DNA from: Corynebacterium sputi DSM 45148
Lineage (GTDB): Bacteria; Actinomycetota; Actinomycetes; Mycobacteriales; Mycobacteriaceae
Assembly: GCF_000427865.1 (NCBI RefSeq)
Contig: NZ_ATYV01000003.1
Location: forward strand, 1-64,000
Direction: 5' to 3'
Length of the DNA stretch: 64,000 bases
Made by a program: the position numbers and the translations under genes. Under the pieces are notes generated by a model, which was not told the origin of the DNA, made no database searches, and worked only from the letters and a program-made list of their open reading frames with translations. This document shows, piece by piece, positions 54,427 to 62,480 of the stretch. Every line of letters begins with the position of its first letter. Within the stretch, counting starts at the first letter, position 1.

Positions 54427-55929
54427 ATGACTTCCTCCAAGGACATCGCGAACAAGGGTCTGGATACAGGCACTTCCAACGGTGACACCACCCGCCTCAA
54501 TGGCGCACCGGTACCGTCCGAGCAGCACTCAGTGACCACCGGCCCGCAGGGTGGAATCAACCTCCATGACATGCATCTGACGGAAAAGCTTGCGCACTTC
54601 AACCGCGAGCGCATCCCGGAGCGAGTTGTGCACGCCAAGGGTGGCGGAGCATTCGGTGAACTCACCATCACTGAGGATGTCTCCAAGTACACCAAGGCTG
54701 GACTTTTCCAGCCGGGCACCAAGACTCCGATGCTTGCGCGTTTCTCGACCGTCGCCGGCGAGCAGGGTTCCCCTGATGGTTGGCGCGATGTGCGTGGTTT
54801 CTCGCTGAAGTTCTACACCGAAGAGGGCAACTACGACCTGGTCGGAAACAACACTCCGGTGTTCTTCATCCGCGATGGCATCAAGTTCCCGGACTTCATC
54901 CACTCTCAGAAGCGTCTGCCGGACACCGGCCTGCGTGATGCCAACATGCAGTGGGACTTCTGGACTGAGTCCCCGGAGTCCGCACACCAGGTCACTTACC
55001 TGATGGGTGACCGCGGTATCCCGAAGACGTGGCGCAACATGGACGGCTTCAGCTCGCACACCTACCAGTGGATTAACGCTGAGGGTGAGCGCTTCTGGGT
55101 GCAGTACCACTTCAAGACCCGCCAGGGCTGGGAGTTCCTTACTGATGCAGAGGCTGAGGAGCTCGTCGGTCAGAACACCGACCACTCCCGCCAGGACCTC
55201 TTCGAGGCCATTGAGCGCGGCGACTACCCGACCTGGGACGTCAAGGTTCAGATCATGCCGTTCGACGAGGCGGAGGATTACCGCTTCAACCCGTTCGACA
55301 TCACCAAGGTCTGGTCCCAGAAGGACTACCCGCTCATCCCGGTTGGTCACTTCACCTTGAATGAGAACCCGCGGAACTTCTTCGCGCAGATCGAGCAGGC
55401 TGCGTTCGCGCCGTCGAACTTGGTCCCTGGTATTGGTTTCTCGCCGGATAAGATGCTGCTGGCTCGCGCCTTCTCGTACGCGGACGCACACCGTCACCGC
55501 GTTGGCGCCAATGCTGAGCACCTCCCGGTGAACAGCCCGATCAAGCAGGTCAATACGTTCTCGCAGGATGGCGCGGCTGCGTACCGTTTCGCGGATCCGA
55601 GCCTGCCGGTCCACGGCTCCAACATTGCCGGTCGCGGTTCGCAGGAATCTCTGGACGGTGGCGATCTCGGCCTGTGGGCTGCCAAGGGTGAGGAGCCGTT
55701 CCGCGGCGCGTACATCCATCACTCTGAGGATGATGATTTCGGCCAGGCCGGAACTCTCGTCCGTGAAGTCCTCGATGATGAGGCTCGGGATCGTCTCGCC
55801 GGCAACATCGCCCGCGCGATGGACGGCGTGAGCCCGGAGGTCGAGGAGAAGTGCTACATCTACTGGACCAACGTGGATGAGTGGCTCGGCTCTGAGGTCA
55901 AGAAGCGGTTCCAGGAGAACAAGGCCTAA
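54427..55929 (+). CDS. katA: Monofunctional heme catalase
   Basis: A 500-residue clade 3 small-subunit catalase. The distal heme pocket is RVVHAKGGGAFGELTI with His, the segment PVFFIRDGIKFPDFIHSQKR holds the Asn/Asp region, and the proximal heme Tyr is in LLARAFSYADAHRHRVG. It decomposes hydrogen peroxide in the cytoplasm. GAAAGGGAAG precedes the ATG. A motif copy, a short hairpin and a 36-bp palindrome follow the stop. Confidence 0.95.
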   Translation: MTSSKDIANKGLDTGTSNGDTTRLNGAPVPSEQHSVTTGPQGGINLHDMHLTEKLAHFNRERIPERVVHAKGGGAFGELTITEDVSKYTKAGLFQPGTKTPMLARFSTVAGEQGSPDGWRDVRGFSLKFYTEEGNYDLVGNNTPVFFIRDGIKFPDFIHSQKRLPDTGLRDANMQWDFWTESPESAHQVTYLMGDRGIPKTWRNMDGFSSHTYQWINAEGERFWVQYHFKTRQGWEFLTDAEAEELVGQNTDHSRQDLFEAIERGDYPTWDVKVQIMPFDEAEDYRFNPFDITKVWSQKDYPLIPVGHFTLNENPRNFFAQIEQAAFAPSNLVPGIGFSPDKMLLARAFSYADAHRHRVGANAEHLPVNSPIKQVNTFSQDGAAAYRFADPSLPVHGSNIAGRGSQESLDGGDLGLWAAKGEEPFRGAYIHHSEDDDFGQAGTLVREVLDDEARDRLAGNIARAMDGVSPEVEEKCYIYWTNVDEWLGSEVKKRFQENKA

Positions 55930-55937
55930 AAGATAGA

Positions 55938-55969
55938 GCTTCCCGACGTTCCCCTCGCTCCGCGAGGGG
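55938..55969 (-). repeat. Element copy fused to a hairpin after katA
   Basis: GCTTCCCGACG (55938-55948), 9 nt after the katA stop, is followed by a perfect 8-bp hairpin CCCCTCGC-tcc-GCGAGGGG (55951-55969). The hairpin's left arm supplies the C-rich tract of the element. Confidence 0.78.
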
Positions 55970-55982
55970 CACCGCACAAACA

Positions 55983-56018
55983 CAACACCCCTCCACGGAT
56001 ATCCGTGGAGGGGTGTTG
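55983..56018. terminator. 36-bp perfect palindrome, likely bidirectional terminator
   Basis: From CAACACCCC at the left end to GGGGTGTTG at the right end, with GGATATCC in the centre, the 36 bases are perfectly self-complementary. It lies between the convergent katA and fasciclin genes. No T-run follows on either strand, so a strong stem-only terminator is the best guess. Confidence 0.7.
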
Positions 56019-56126
56019 CTGACCCAGTGGCCGTCGGAGCATCTGACGGTACTGTCCTGGGCCGGACTGGTTGACTAGGGTTCGTCCGGCCAGGTTTATG
56101 TGGTGTTGTTGGACAGGGGCCTGTTC

Positions 56127-56759
56127 TTACATGTCGCCGTCGGCCGGCATCGGCATGAGGACACCGTCAATAGCGTGAATGACACCGTTGGAAGCGGTCA
56201 TGTCCGGGTCGGTGACCTGGACAGTGTTGCCATCGGCATCCATGAGCCAGACTGCGTCGCCATCGATCTGGATGGTGAGCATTTCGCCCTGGAGGGTTTC
56301 GACGGTCTCGCCGTCCATCTCCATCACGTCCGCTGCCATCACTTCACCGGGGATGACGTGGTAGGTCAGGATTTCGGTGAGGTCGCCGGAGGGGTCCGCG
56401 AGGAGCTCGTCGAGAGTGCCTTCCGGCAGTGCGGCGAAGGCCTCGTTGGTCGGTGCGAAGACGGTGTATGGGCCGTCATTCTGCAGGGTTTCGACGAGGT
56501 CGGCTGCCTGGAGCGCCTCAACCAGGGTAGAGAAGTCCGGATTGCCCATTGCGGCATCGACGATGGTGTTGCCGCTGGCCTCTTCGCCGTCAGTCTCCGT
56601 CTCTGTCGTGGTGTCGGCAGAGTCCATCTCGGAGGTCTGGGTGGCAGTGGTGCCCTCAGTGTTGTTGTCCATGGTCTCGTTGTCATCGGAGCATGCGGCC
56701 AGTGCAAAAGCGAGTGACGCGGCGCCGACGGCAGCTACGAGGGTGCGCTGAATTTTCAT
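56127..56759 (-). CDS. Fasciclin-domain lipoprotein
   Basis: A 210-residue lipoprotein: MKIQRTLV, a hydrophobic run and lipobox ALAAC at about residue 22, an acidic Thr/Glu-rich linker to about residue 65, then one FAS1 domain (LVEALQAADLVETLQNDGPY, TVFAPTNEAFAALPEGTL, ILTYHVIPG, SNGVIHAIDGVLMP). FAS1 proteins of this MPB70/MPT83 type sit on or near the cell surface and mediate adhesion or unknown binding. I start at ATG 56759. The upstream extension would spoil the signal peptide. Confidence 0.9.
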   Translation of the reverse strand: MKIQRTLVAAVGAASLAFALAACSDDNETMDNNTEGTTATQTSEMDSADTTTETETDGEEASGNTIVDAAMGNPDFSTLVEALQAADLVETLQNDGPYTVFAPTNEAFAALPEGTLDELLADPSGDLTEILTYHVIPGEVMAADVMEMDGETVETLQGEMLTIQIDGDAVWLMDADGNTVQVTDPDMTASNGVIHAIDGVLMPMPADGDM

Positions 56760-56863
56760 GATCAGACCTTTCAGTGTTGGGCCACACCCTGCCATGGGGC
56801 TGTATGTGTATGAGGTGCGACGCACTTTATATTACACATATGGATAAATTAGTCAATAGGAAA

Positions 56864-58240
56864 TTAATTCCTACGGAGAAGTTCATGCCTGATTGCCTGC
56901 TCAGCGCTGGTAAATCTGAACGCGTGGTTGGCACTTTCTAGTGCCTCTGGAATTACTCGCTGGTTCGAAAGCGCCAATTCCTTGTTGCCCTCTCGTCCGA
57001 GAATCACACTCGGGGCGAACGAGGGCACTGTGATGGCAGTTGGTCGGCGCAGGACGGAGCCGAGAATGTCGGTGAATTCCTTGTCGTCGACAAGCCCGGG
57101 GGAGACCGCATTGACCGGACCGCTCAGAGCCGGATCGAGGGCGGCGCGGTGGTAGATGTCCAGCATGTCGTCCAGTGCGATCCACGGGAACCACCTGGTT
57201 TCCTTGCCAATGGGCCCGCCGAGGAAACCAGCGATCGGCGCTGCTAGCACCGGCAACAGTCCACCGCCCCCAGCTAGAACCAGACCGGTGCGTACATTCA
57301 CTACTCGCACACCTGCCTCCCGAGCAGGTTCCAACGCCTCCTCCCAATCAGAGACGATGTCCGCCAACGGACCCTCCCCGGTAGAGGCGGACTCTGGCAG
57401 CACTTCATCGCCACGGTCGGCACCGTAGTAACCGACGGCGGAGGCGCAGACGATCGTCGAGACTCCGGACATAGACGCCAATTTGGCCAGCTTCTTTGTC
57501 GGGCAAACGCGAGTTGATCGGATTTTCGCAAGATGCGAGTCGGTGAACCGACCCATGATGGAGGCGCCAGCCAGGTGGATGAGGGTGTCCACGTCTTGCA
57601 GGAGGGCACCGTCTGGATCTGCCGGTTCCCAGAACCTGGACTCGGTGGCGCAGTCATCGTCATGGGTGCCCACGGCCTCGATGTCTCGGACTAGCCGGAT
57701 CACCCGGTGTCCGAACATCGACAAAAGCGCCGTCAATTGCGTTCCGATCAACCCGGTGGAACCGCTGATGGCGATGGTTTTCCGAGGGACCGCGTCTGCG
57801 TCCTCGACACCCACGTACCCGGCCAATCGGTCAGCCGCCGCGAGATCACCAGCAGTCACGGCATTGCGGTAGTGCAGTGTCTGCCGCATGGTTGGGATCG
57901 GGAACCGGGAGCTCACGGTGTCACGGATCAGTGTGTTGTCACCGTTCGGCAGGATCTCGTGGACGTGCGTGAACTTCAGCAGTCCCTGCAGCGGTTGGTC
58001 AGAGAAACTGTCCGCGAACTGGCGGCCCTCAATGAAATCCGCCGGTTGATGCCGAGCAGAGAGGGATATTCCGAGGGGGAGGGTGAGGGAAGTGTGACCG
58101 TCGGGAAGCGCGGTTGCTTCTGAGGTTGGCCGCATGGGCAACAACCCGGGCATGAGGCGCCGAATGGCGCCGGGACTTTCGTACCAGGCCCAAACGCGTG
58201 CCTGGTCGTAGGGAATGGATTCTTCGTTGACCAGGCGCAT
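56864..58240 (-). CDS. SRPBCC-domain plus TIGR01777-type epimerase
   Basis: A 458-residue fusion. Residues 1-150 form an SRPBCC ligand-binding domain (ARVWAWYESPGAIRRLMPGL), as in actinobacterial TIGR01777 proteins. The NAD(P)-binding short-chain epimerase follows (KTIAISGSTGLIGTQLTALL at about 155, VSTIVCASAVGYYGADRGDE with the catalytic Tyr region). The C-terminal DUF1731 part is VPSFAPSVILGREGNKELAL. The substrate is unknown. A motif copy (58099-58109) encodes Leu-Pro-Asp in the N-terminal domain. It starts 3 nt after the GNAT gene stop, as one operon. Confidence 0.87.
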   Translation of the reverse strand: MRLVNEESIPYDQARVWAWYESPGAIRRLMPGLLPMRPTSEATALPDGHTSLTLPLGISLSARHQPADFIEGRQFADSFSDQPLQGLLKFTHVHEILPNGDNTLIRDTVSSRFPIPTMRQTLHYRNAVTAGDLAAADRLAGYVGVEDADAVPRKTIAISGSTGLIGTQLTALLSMFGHRVIRLVRDIEAVGTHDDDCATESRFWEPADPDGALLQDVDTLIHLAGASIMGRFTDSHLAKIRSTRVCPTKKLAKLASMSGVSTIVCASAVGYYGADRGDEVLPESASTGEGPLADIVSDWEEALEPAREAGVRVVNVRTGLVLAGGGGLLPVLAAPIAGFLGGPIGKETRWFPWIALDDMLDIYHRAALDPALSGPVNAVSPGLVDDKEFTDILGSVLRRPTAITVPSFAPSVILGREGNKELALSNQRVIPEALESANHAFRFTSAEQAIRHELLRRN

Positions 58241-58243
58241 TGT

Positions 58244-59284
58244 CTATGCGTCCTTTCGCATGACTGAGGTAACCACGCCGTGGTCGAAGCCGAGCTTGCG
58301 GTAGAGCCCGTCGGCGCCGGTGGGGCTGGTGGTGTCCACGTGGAGGGTGATGGAGTCGATGTCGCCGCTGTCGGCCGCGGCGCGGATGGCGGTGGTGAGA
58401 ACCGCGGGTGCCAGGCCACGACGACGGCCTTCCCGGCGCACACCGACCAGCGCCAAGTACACCTCGCGGGGCACGGTCTGCAGCGCCAAGCAATAGGCGA
58501 GCACCCGGCCATCTGGGTCGACTGCCACAACGGAGTATTCCGGGCTCGCGCTGATGGAGTGCCAGTCCTCATCCCAGATCTCAGCAGTCGGCGGGGCTTC
58601 TCCCCAGTGGTCGCGGAAAGCGTCGATGTGCGCCTCACGCGCTGCTTCCTGGTCGGATTCCTGCACCTTCCGCACGACGATGGCATCGGTTCGCGGCCGC
58701 GGCTGGAAGTCGTCCGGCAAGGCATCCAGAGACAGCTTCATCTTGTCGAACAGTCGGACCTGACCGTAGCCATGGCGAGCCAGCAGCGCCGCCTGCGGGG
58801 AGTTCACTCCCACACCAAAGGTCTGTAGGCAGCGCGGCCCGGTGATTCCGCGCTCATCGGCCAGTTCGATGACGCGCTTTTCCATCGTCGGCAGCAGCCA
58901 CGGACCAATCGGGTCATAGTGCGCGGGGTCGATGAGGAACTGCAGGTCAAGGTGGCTGAGGCCATCCGGATCGGGTGTCTCCTCCACGCTGATCAGCCCC
59001 ACCGCGACCAAATCATCGCCGGCGAAGACCGCCCAGGTGTCCTTCTCTAGGTCGAGGGTAGGGGTGTCGAGGCTCTCTGCGAGCGTCTCTTCGTATCGCT
59101 TCTCGACGCTCTCCTCAACTTCCGCCACCCTCCCCGTCAGGCCTGACCAAGCGGGTACGAGATCAGATCGAAGTGGAACACAGGTGTAGCCCTCGCCCGG
59201 CGAATCGCCGGTGGTGTGGGAGTGCTCTGGCTCCTTGGCGGAGTCGGAGGTAACGAAGCCTTTCAGCGTCTCGAGGAAGTTCAT
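58244..59284 (-). CDS. Two-domain GNAT acetyltransferase
   Basis: A 346-residue protein with two GNAT folds. The C-terminal one is complete with the acetyl-CoA loop YLALVGVRREGRRRGLAPAVL followed by LHVDTTSPTGADGLYRKLGF. The N-terminal one is degenerate. The layout is like that of mycothiol synthase-type or other tandem GNAT proteins, but key MshD features are not evident to me. The substrate is unknown. ATG 59284 has GGGAAG directly upstream. A strong terminator separates it from the fadD gene upstream, and the epimerase gene follows. Confidence 0.82.
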   Translation of the reverse strand: MNFLETLKGFVTSDSAKEPEHSHTTGDSPGEGYTCVPLRSDLVPAWSGLTGRVAEVEESVEKRYEETLAESLDTPTLDLEKDTWAVFAGDDLVAVGLISVEETPDPDGLSHLDLQFLIDPAHYDPIGPWLLPTMEKRVIELADERGITGPRCLQTFGVGVNSPQAALLARHGYGQVRLFDKMKLSLDALPDDFQPRPRTDAIVVRKVQESDQEAAREAHIDAFRDHWGEAPPTAEIWDEDWHSISASPEYSVVAVDPDGRVLAYCLALQTVPREVYLALVGVRREGRRRGLAPAVLTTAIRAAADSGDIDSITLHVDTTSPTGADGLYRKLGFDHGVVTSVMRKDA

Positions 59285-59304
59285 CTTCCCGAGCGTAACA
59301 ACAC

Positions 59305-59338
59305 AAAAGAGCACCCCGCAGAAACCTGCGGGACGCTC
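59305..59338 (-). terminator. Rho-independent terminator after fadD
   Basis: On the minus strand a 13-bp stem (CCCGCAG with CTGCGGG at its top, GAGCG/TGCTC at its base) is followed by TTTTGTG. It ends the acyl-CoA synthetase transcript just before the GNAT start. Confidence 0.92.
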
Positions 59339-59381
59339 TGGTGCCTTCAGTGCCGACCGAAGCCGGCCTTTGGCTGGGGCT

Positions 59382-61037
59382 TTAGGAGGCCGGGACGTCC
59401 TTCAGGTCGCGCTTAACGACTTTGCCGATGACGTTGCGCGGCAGTCGCTCCGGGTAGAAGACGACCTCCTTGGGAACTGCCGGGAGCATGAAGTTCTCGG
59501 CGACCCAGTCGCGGATCTGGTCGGGATCGATCTCGATGCCGTCCTTGAGCACGACGTAGGCCTTGACCTTCTGGAACGTGTCCGGGTCGTCGATGCCGAC
59601 GCAGTAGGACTCCAGAACGCCATCCATGGTGTCGATGATGTCGGAGACGGAGGCGGGCCAGATGTTCTCGCCGCCGACAATGATCATGTCGTTGTTGCGG
59701 CCGAGGATGCGCACGCGCTTGGAGACCGGATCGATGACAGCGTGGTCACCAAAGTCCAGCAGTCCATCGCGGTAGGTCGGCTCGTGGCGATCGCCGAGGT
59801 AGCCCTTCATGGACATGGAGTTATGGGCGTGCAGGACGCCGACAGTTCCGTCTGCGACCTCTTCGCCGGTCTTCTCATCGAGGATTGCCATGCGGCCTGC
59901 CCACACCGGGTAGCCGGCGGTATTCGGGTCCTCGACCAGATCCTGGGGGCTAGCGACGGCAACGAGGAGACCTTCGGTGGAGCCATACGCGCTGGCCAGG
60001 ATGTTGCCGTAGTTCTTCTGCAAGCCACGAACAAGCTCTTCGCTCATTGCGTTGCCGGCATTCATGATGAACTGCAGCGACGAGGTGTCGAACGATCCAT
60101 CATCGACAGCGAGCACGTCCTTAAGGAAGACAGCCGAGGACACCATGCCGGTGCACTTGTACTGGTCGACCTGGCGCAGCACGTTCTCCGGGTCGAAGAT
60201 TCGCTGGGTGATCAGAGTCGTACCGAAGCCGAGGCCGAGGACAGTAACGCCCCAGCCGAGCAGGTGGAAGCAGCTGGCGGTGAGCTGGATCCGAGCACCC
60301 GGGCGAGCACCTTCGAGCACATCGACGGCTGGCGCCAGGACGCCGAGCGGGTTGACCGGCTCAGAGTGGTGCACGGCCTTCGGGATACCGGTGGTGCCGG
60401 AGGACATCATGATGACGCCACCCTGCTTTGGGCGCTTGGGGATCTCCGCGTTCTTCGGGCCCGGGTTCGCCCACAGGTCCTGCAACGACTGGAAGTCAAC
60501 GTCAGCGCGTGCACCCTCGGCGACGTGGCCGTGGATGGTGATGACACCGAGCTCGGAGAGATCCTCCGGCAGGCGCTCGTCGAACTCGGAATCGAAGATG
60601 ATCGCGTCGAGCTGGTGCTCGTCGATGATCGCCCTGAGCTGCTGTCCGGAGGCGCCGACGTTCAGAAGGAAGGCAGTGTATCCGAGGTATCCCTTGGATG
60701 CCAGCGGCACAATGAAGCCACGGCCGTTGCGGGCCATGATGCCCACGCGGCTGTTCTGATCAATGCCGTGGCTGGCCAGCGCCTCTGCGGTCAGGCGAGC
60801 CTGGTTACGCAGCTGGGTGTAAGTCAGTTCACCGTCATCATCGATGAGGGCTGCGGCGTTCGGGGTACGTGCGGCTGCGCCCTCGATCAGGCCAGACAGG
60901 CTCATGCCGTACTTGGCGACGGCCTTGACGGTCTTTGCGACCGAGCCCTTCTCCGCGCCGTCGAAGACATCGACGTTATGTACGACACCGATGCCTCGCA
61001 GCGTTGCCTTGAAATCTCGAATCTTGCTTTCGAACAC
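59382..61037 (-). CDS. Acyl-CoA synthetase / fatty acid-AMP ligase-like (FadD)
   Basis: A 551-residue adenylate-forming enzyme. The P-loop-like motif A3 is VIMMSSGTTGIPKAVHHSEPV, motif A5 is ASAYGSTEGLLVAVAS, and motif A7 is YRDGLLDFGDHAVIDPVSKRV. A8 reads ILGRNNDMIIVGGENIWPASV, and the A10 catalytic Lys lies in LPRNVIGKVVKRDL. It activates a fatty or related acid to its CoA thioester. The chain specificity is unknown. A large plus-strand frame opposite it is a shadow. Confidence 0.88.
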   Translation of the reverse strand: MFESKIRDFKATLRGIGVVHNVDVFDGAEKGSVAKTVKAVAKYGMSLSGLIEGAAARTPNAAALIDDDGELTYTQLRNQARLTAEALASHGIDQNSRVGIMARNGRGFIVPLASKGYLGYTAFLLNVGASGQQLRAIIDEHQLDAIIFDSEFDERLPEDLSELGVITIHGHVAEGARADVDFQSLQDLWANPGPKNAEIPKRPKQGGVIMMSSGTTGIPKAVHHSEPVNPLGVLAPAVDVLEGARPGARIQLTASCFHLLGWGVTVLGLGFGTTLITQRIFDPENVLRQVDQYKCTGMVSSAVFLKDVLAVDDGSFDTSSLQFIMNAGNAMSEELVRGLQKNYGNILASAYGSTEGLLVAVASPQDLVEDPNTAGYPVWAGRMAILDEKTGEEVADGTVGVLHAHNSMSMKGYLGDRHEPTYRDGLLDFGDHAVIDPVSKRVRILGRNNDMIIVGGENIWPASVSDIIDTMDGVLESYCVGIDDPDTFQKVKAYVVLKDGIEIDPDQIRDWVAENFMLPAVPKEVVFYPERLPRNVIGKVVKRDLKDVPAS

Positions 61038-61243
61038 TGCAAGCCTCTCGTCTGGATCCGCTCTGGGCGGGTGCGCCTAAAGCTGTGAAAAAATAAGCTG
61101 ACGTTCGCACTATAGCTGTGAAACGCTCTGGCCAAGGATGTCGAATAGTTTAAGCCACAAAATCTGGGAATGCCATCCTAAATGGGCAAAGAGGCAAGCT
61201 ACTGCTTCACGCATCCCCCCGCAACCGAATACCTATACATAGG

Positions 61244-61275
61244 GAAAACCCCACACGAGGTGTTCGTGTGGGGTT
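61244..61275 (-). terminator. Terminator after the Gly/Asn-rich gene
   Basis: AACCCCACACGA (61247-61258) and TCGTGTGGGGTT (61264-61275) form a perfect 12-bp stem. On the minus strand it is followed by a TTTTCC tract, so it ends the gene at 61342-61911. Confidence 0.9.
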
Positions 61276-61341
61276 GTCGCTGAGTCGAGAACCGCTCGGG
61301 TGGAGCGATTGTGGACTCTGAAGCCGTGGGGCTCAGGCCAA

Positions 61342-61911
61342 TTACAGGCCGAGGTTCAGTCCACCGAGGCCGCCACCAAGCAGGCCGCCGTTGTCCTGGC
61401 CGGTGTTCAGCAGTCCGCCGGTGCCCTCACCGGTGTTGCCCAGGATGCCGCCCTGGCCAATGAGGCCTTCGCGCAGGGTCTGGCCGAGGGGGTTGTTCAG
61501 GTCGCCATCACCAACGGTCTGGCCTCCCAGCTGTGCGGCTCCGTCGCCGGTCTGGCCGCCGAGCTGAGCGGTGTCGCCGCTGTTGGCCTGGGACAGCGGA
61601 GCGTTGGCAATGTTGCCTTCTCCGGTGTTCTGGACAGCTTCGTCGGAAGCGTGGTCGCCACCGACAACCGGACCGCCGACACCGTTAGCCTGGTTGTCGC
61701 CGGCTGCGAAGAGGCCGACAACTTGGTCTTCGCCTGCGTTGGCGAGTCCAAGGTTTCCGTCAACGTTGACCAGGCCCAGGTCCTCACCGCTGGTGAGGAG
61801 GTTGGCGTCGCCGCCACCGGTGATCGACTCGAAGCCCGGCAGGACCTCGACGGTGATGGTGTCCGGAGCGAAACCGGAGAGGGCCTCGATGAGAGCGATG
61901 TAGTTGTCCAT
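61342..61911 (-). CDS. Gly/Asn/Gln-rich low-complexity protein
   Basis: A 189-residue protein starting at ATG 61911 (AAGGACT upstream). The first about 35 residues (MDNYIALIEALSGFAPDTI) form a short ordered helix-like region. The rest is imperfect repeats rich in Gly, Asn, Asp and Gln, such as QLGGQTGDGAAQLGGQT, ending GGLLGGGLGGLNLGL. No classical signal peptide is evident. The layout recalls mycobacterial IniB-like proteins (short helical head, Gly/Asn-rich repeat tail), but I cannot show homology. It has a dedicated strong terminator and a long 5' intergenic region. Confidence 0.6.
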   Translation of the reverse strand: MDNYIALIEALSGFAPDTITVEVLPGFESITGGGDANLLTSGEDLGLVNVDGNLGLANAGEDQVVGLFAAGDNQANGVGGPVVGGDHASDEAVQNTGEGNIANAPLSQANSGDTAQLGGQTGDGAAQLGGQTVGDGDLNNPLGQTLREGLIGQGGILGNTGEGTGGLLNTGQDNGGLLGGGLGGLNLGL

Positions 61912-62480
61912 GTGTAGTCCTTCGCGACTGTGTGGCGGTTGTTGTGTGGAGGAGTTGCAGAGGCAAAAGACTTGGGACAACCGGGATATCCGGGGTGTAA
62001 CGAATCTTTTCCATAAGCGATGAGCCAAACTTTAAGAGTCGCCTGGGAAGACGGCAATAGCGAACGAAGAGTGTGGCGCACGACACATGTCCGTTAGGCG
62101 AACAGGGCGTGAATCCGGGATGTAAACCCCCTGCTCAGGGTACCCTTAGTGTGGTTAATAGTGGTTTCTTAGATCAAAATAGTTATACCCACGTATGGGG
62201 GTATCGGTAACGGTTATGTTAACAGTTCTTTGTTCCAGTCGTAATTCCGCGGCCGCCAGAAATTCTGTACCTATCTAAGGATTTTCATGCCGATTACGTC
62301 GAGTTTTGAGGTTCGCCACATGTTTGCAGATTAGGCCTACTTTCCTAGCGGCAAAAGCGCAGCGCTGGTACGTCCGCGTTTTGGCGATTTTTCGCCCGTT
62401 TTGAGAGCTCCGCGAATAGCCGCTGGCCTCTTTTGTCACATCAGTCACACCAGTAACAGAAGTTCACTATATTTGGGCCC
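61912..62480. other. Long intergenic region (569 nt)
   Basis: No gene seen. It is AT-richer than its surroundings, especially 62140-62300, and holds the divergent promoters for the Gly-rich and YhgE-like genes. TATATT at 62468-62473 lies 7 nt before the YhgE-like ATG. An imperfect ATACCC-N8-GGGTAT dyad occurs at 62185-62204. The extent invites a search for a small RNA or a multi-site regulatory region. Confidence 0.5.

Noticed and set aside
59211..61088. A 625-residue plus-strand open frame opposite the acyl-CoA synthetase gene.
   Set aside because: The minus strand encodes a complete adenylating enzyme with all motifs. The plus frame has no recognisable domain and arises from the codon bias of the real gene.
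62185..62204. CsoR-like dyad ATACCC-N8-GGGTAT upstream of the Gly-rich and YhgE-like genes.
   Set aside because: The spacer is 8 nt instead of the 5 nt in the copper operator at 19774, and no copper gene is adjacent, so chance is likely.
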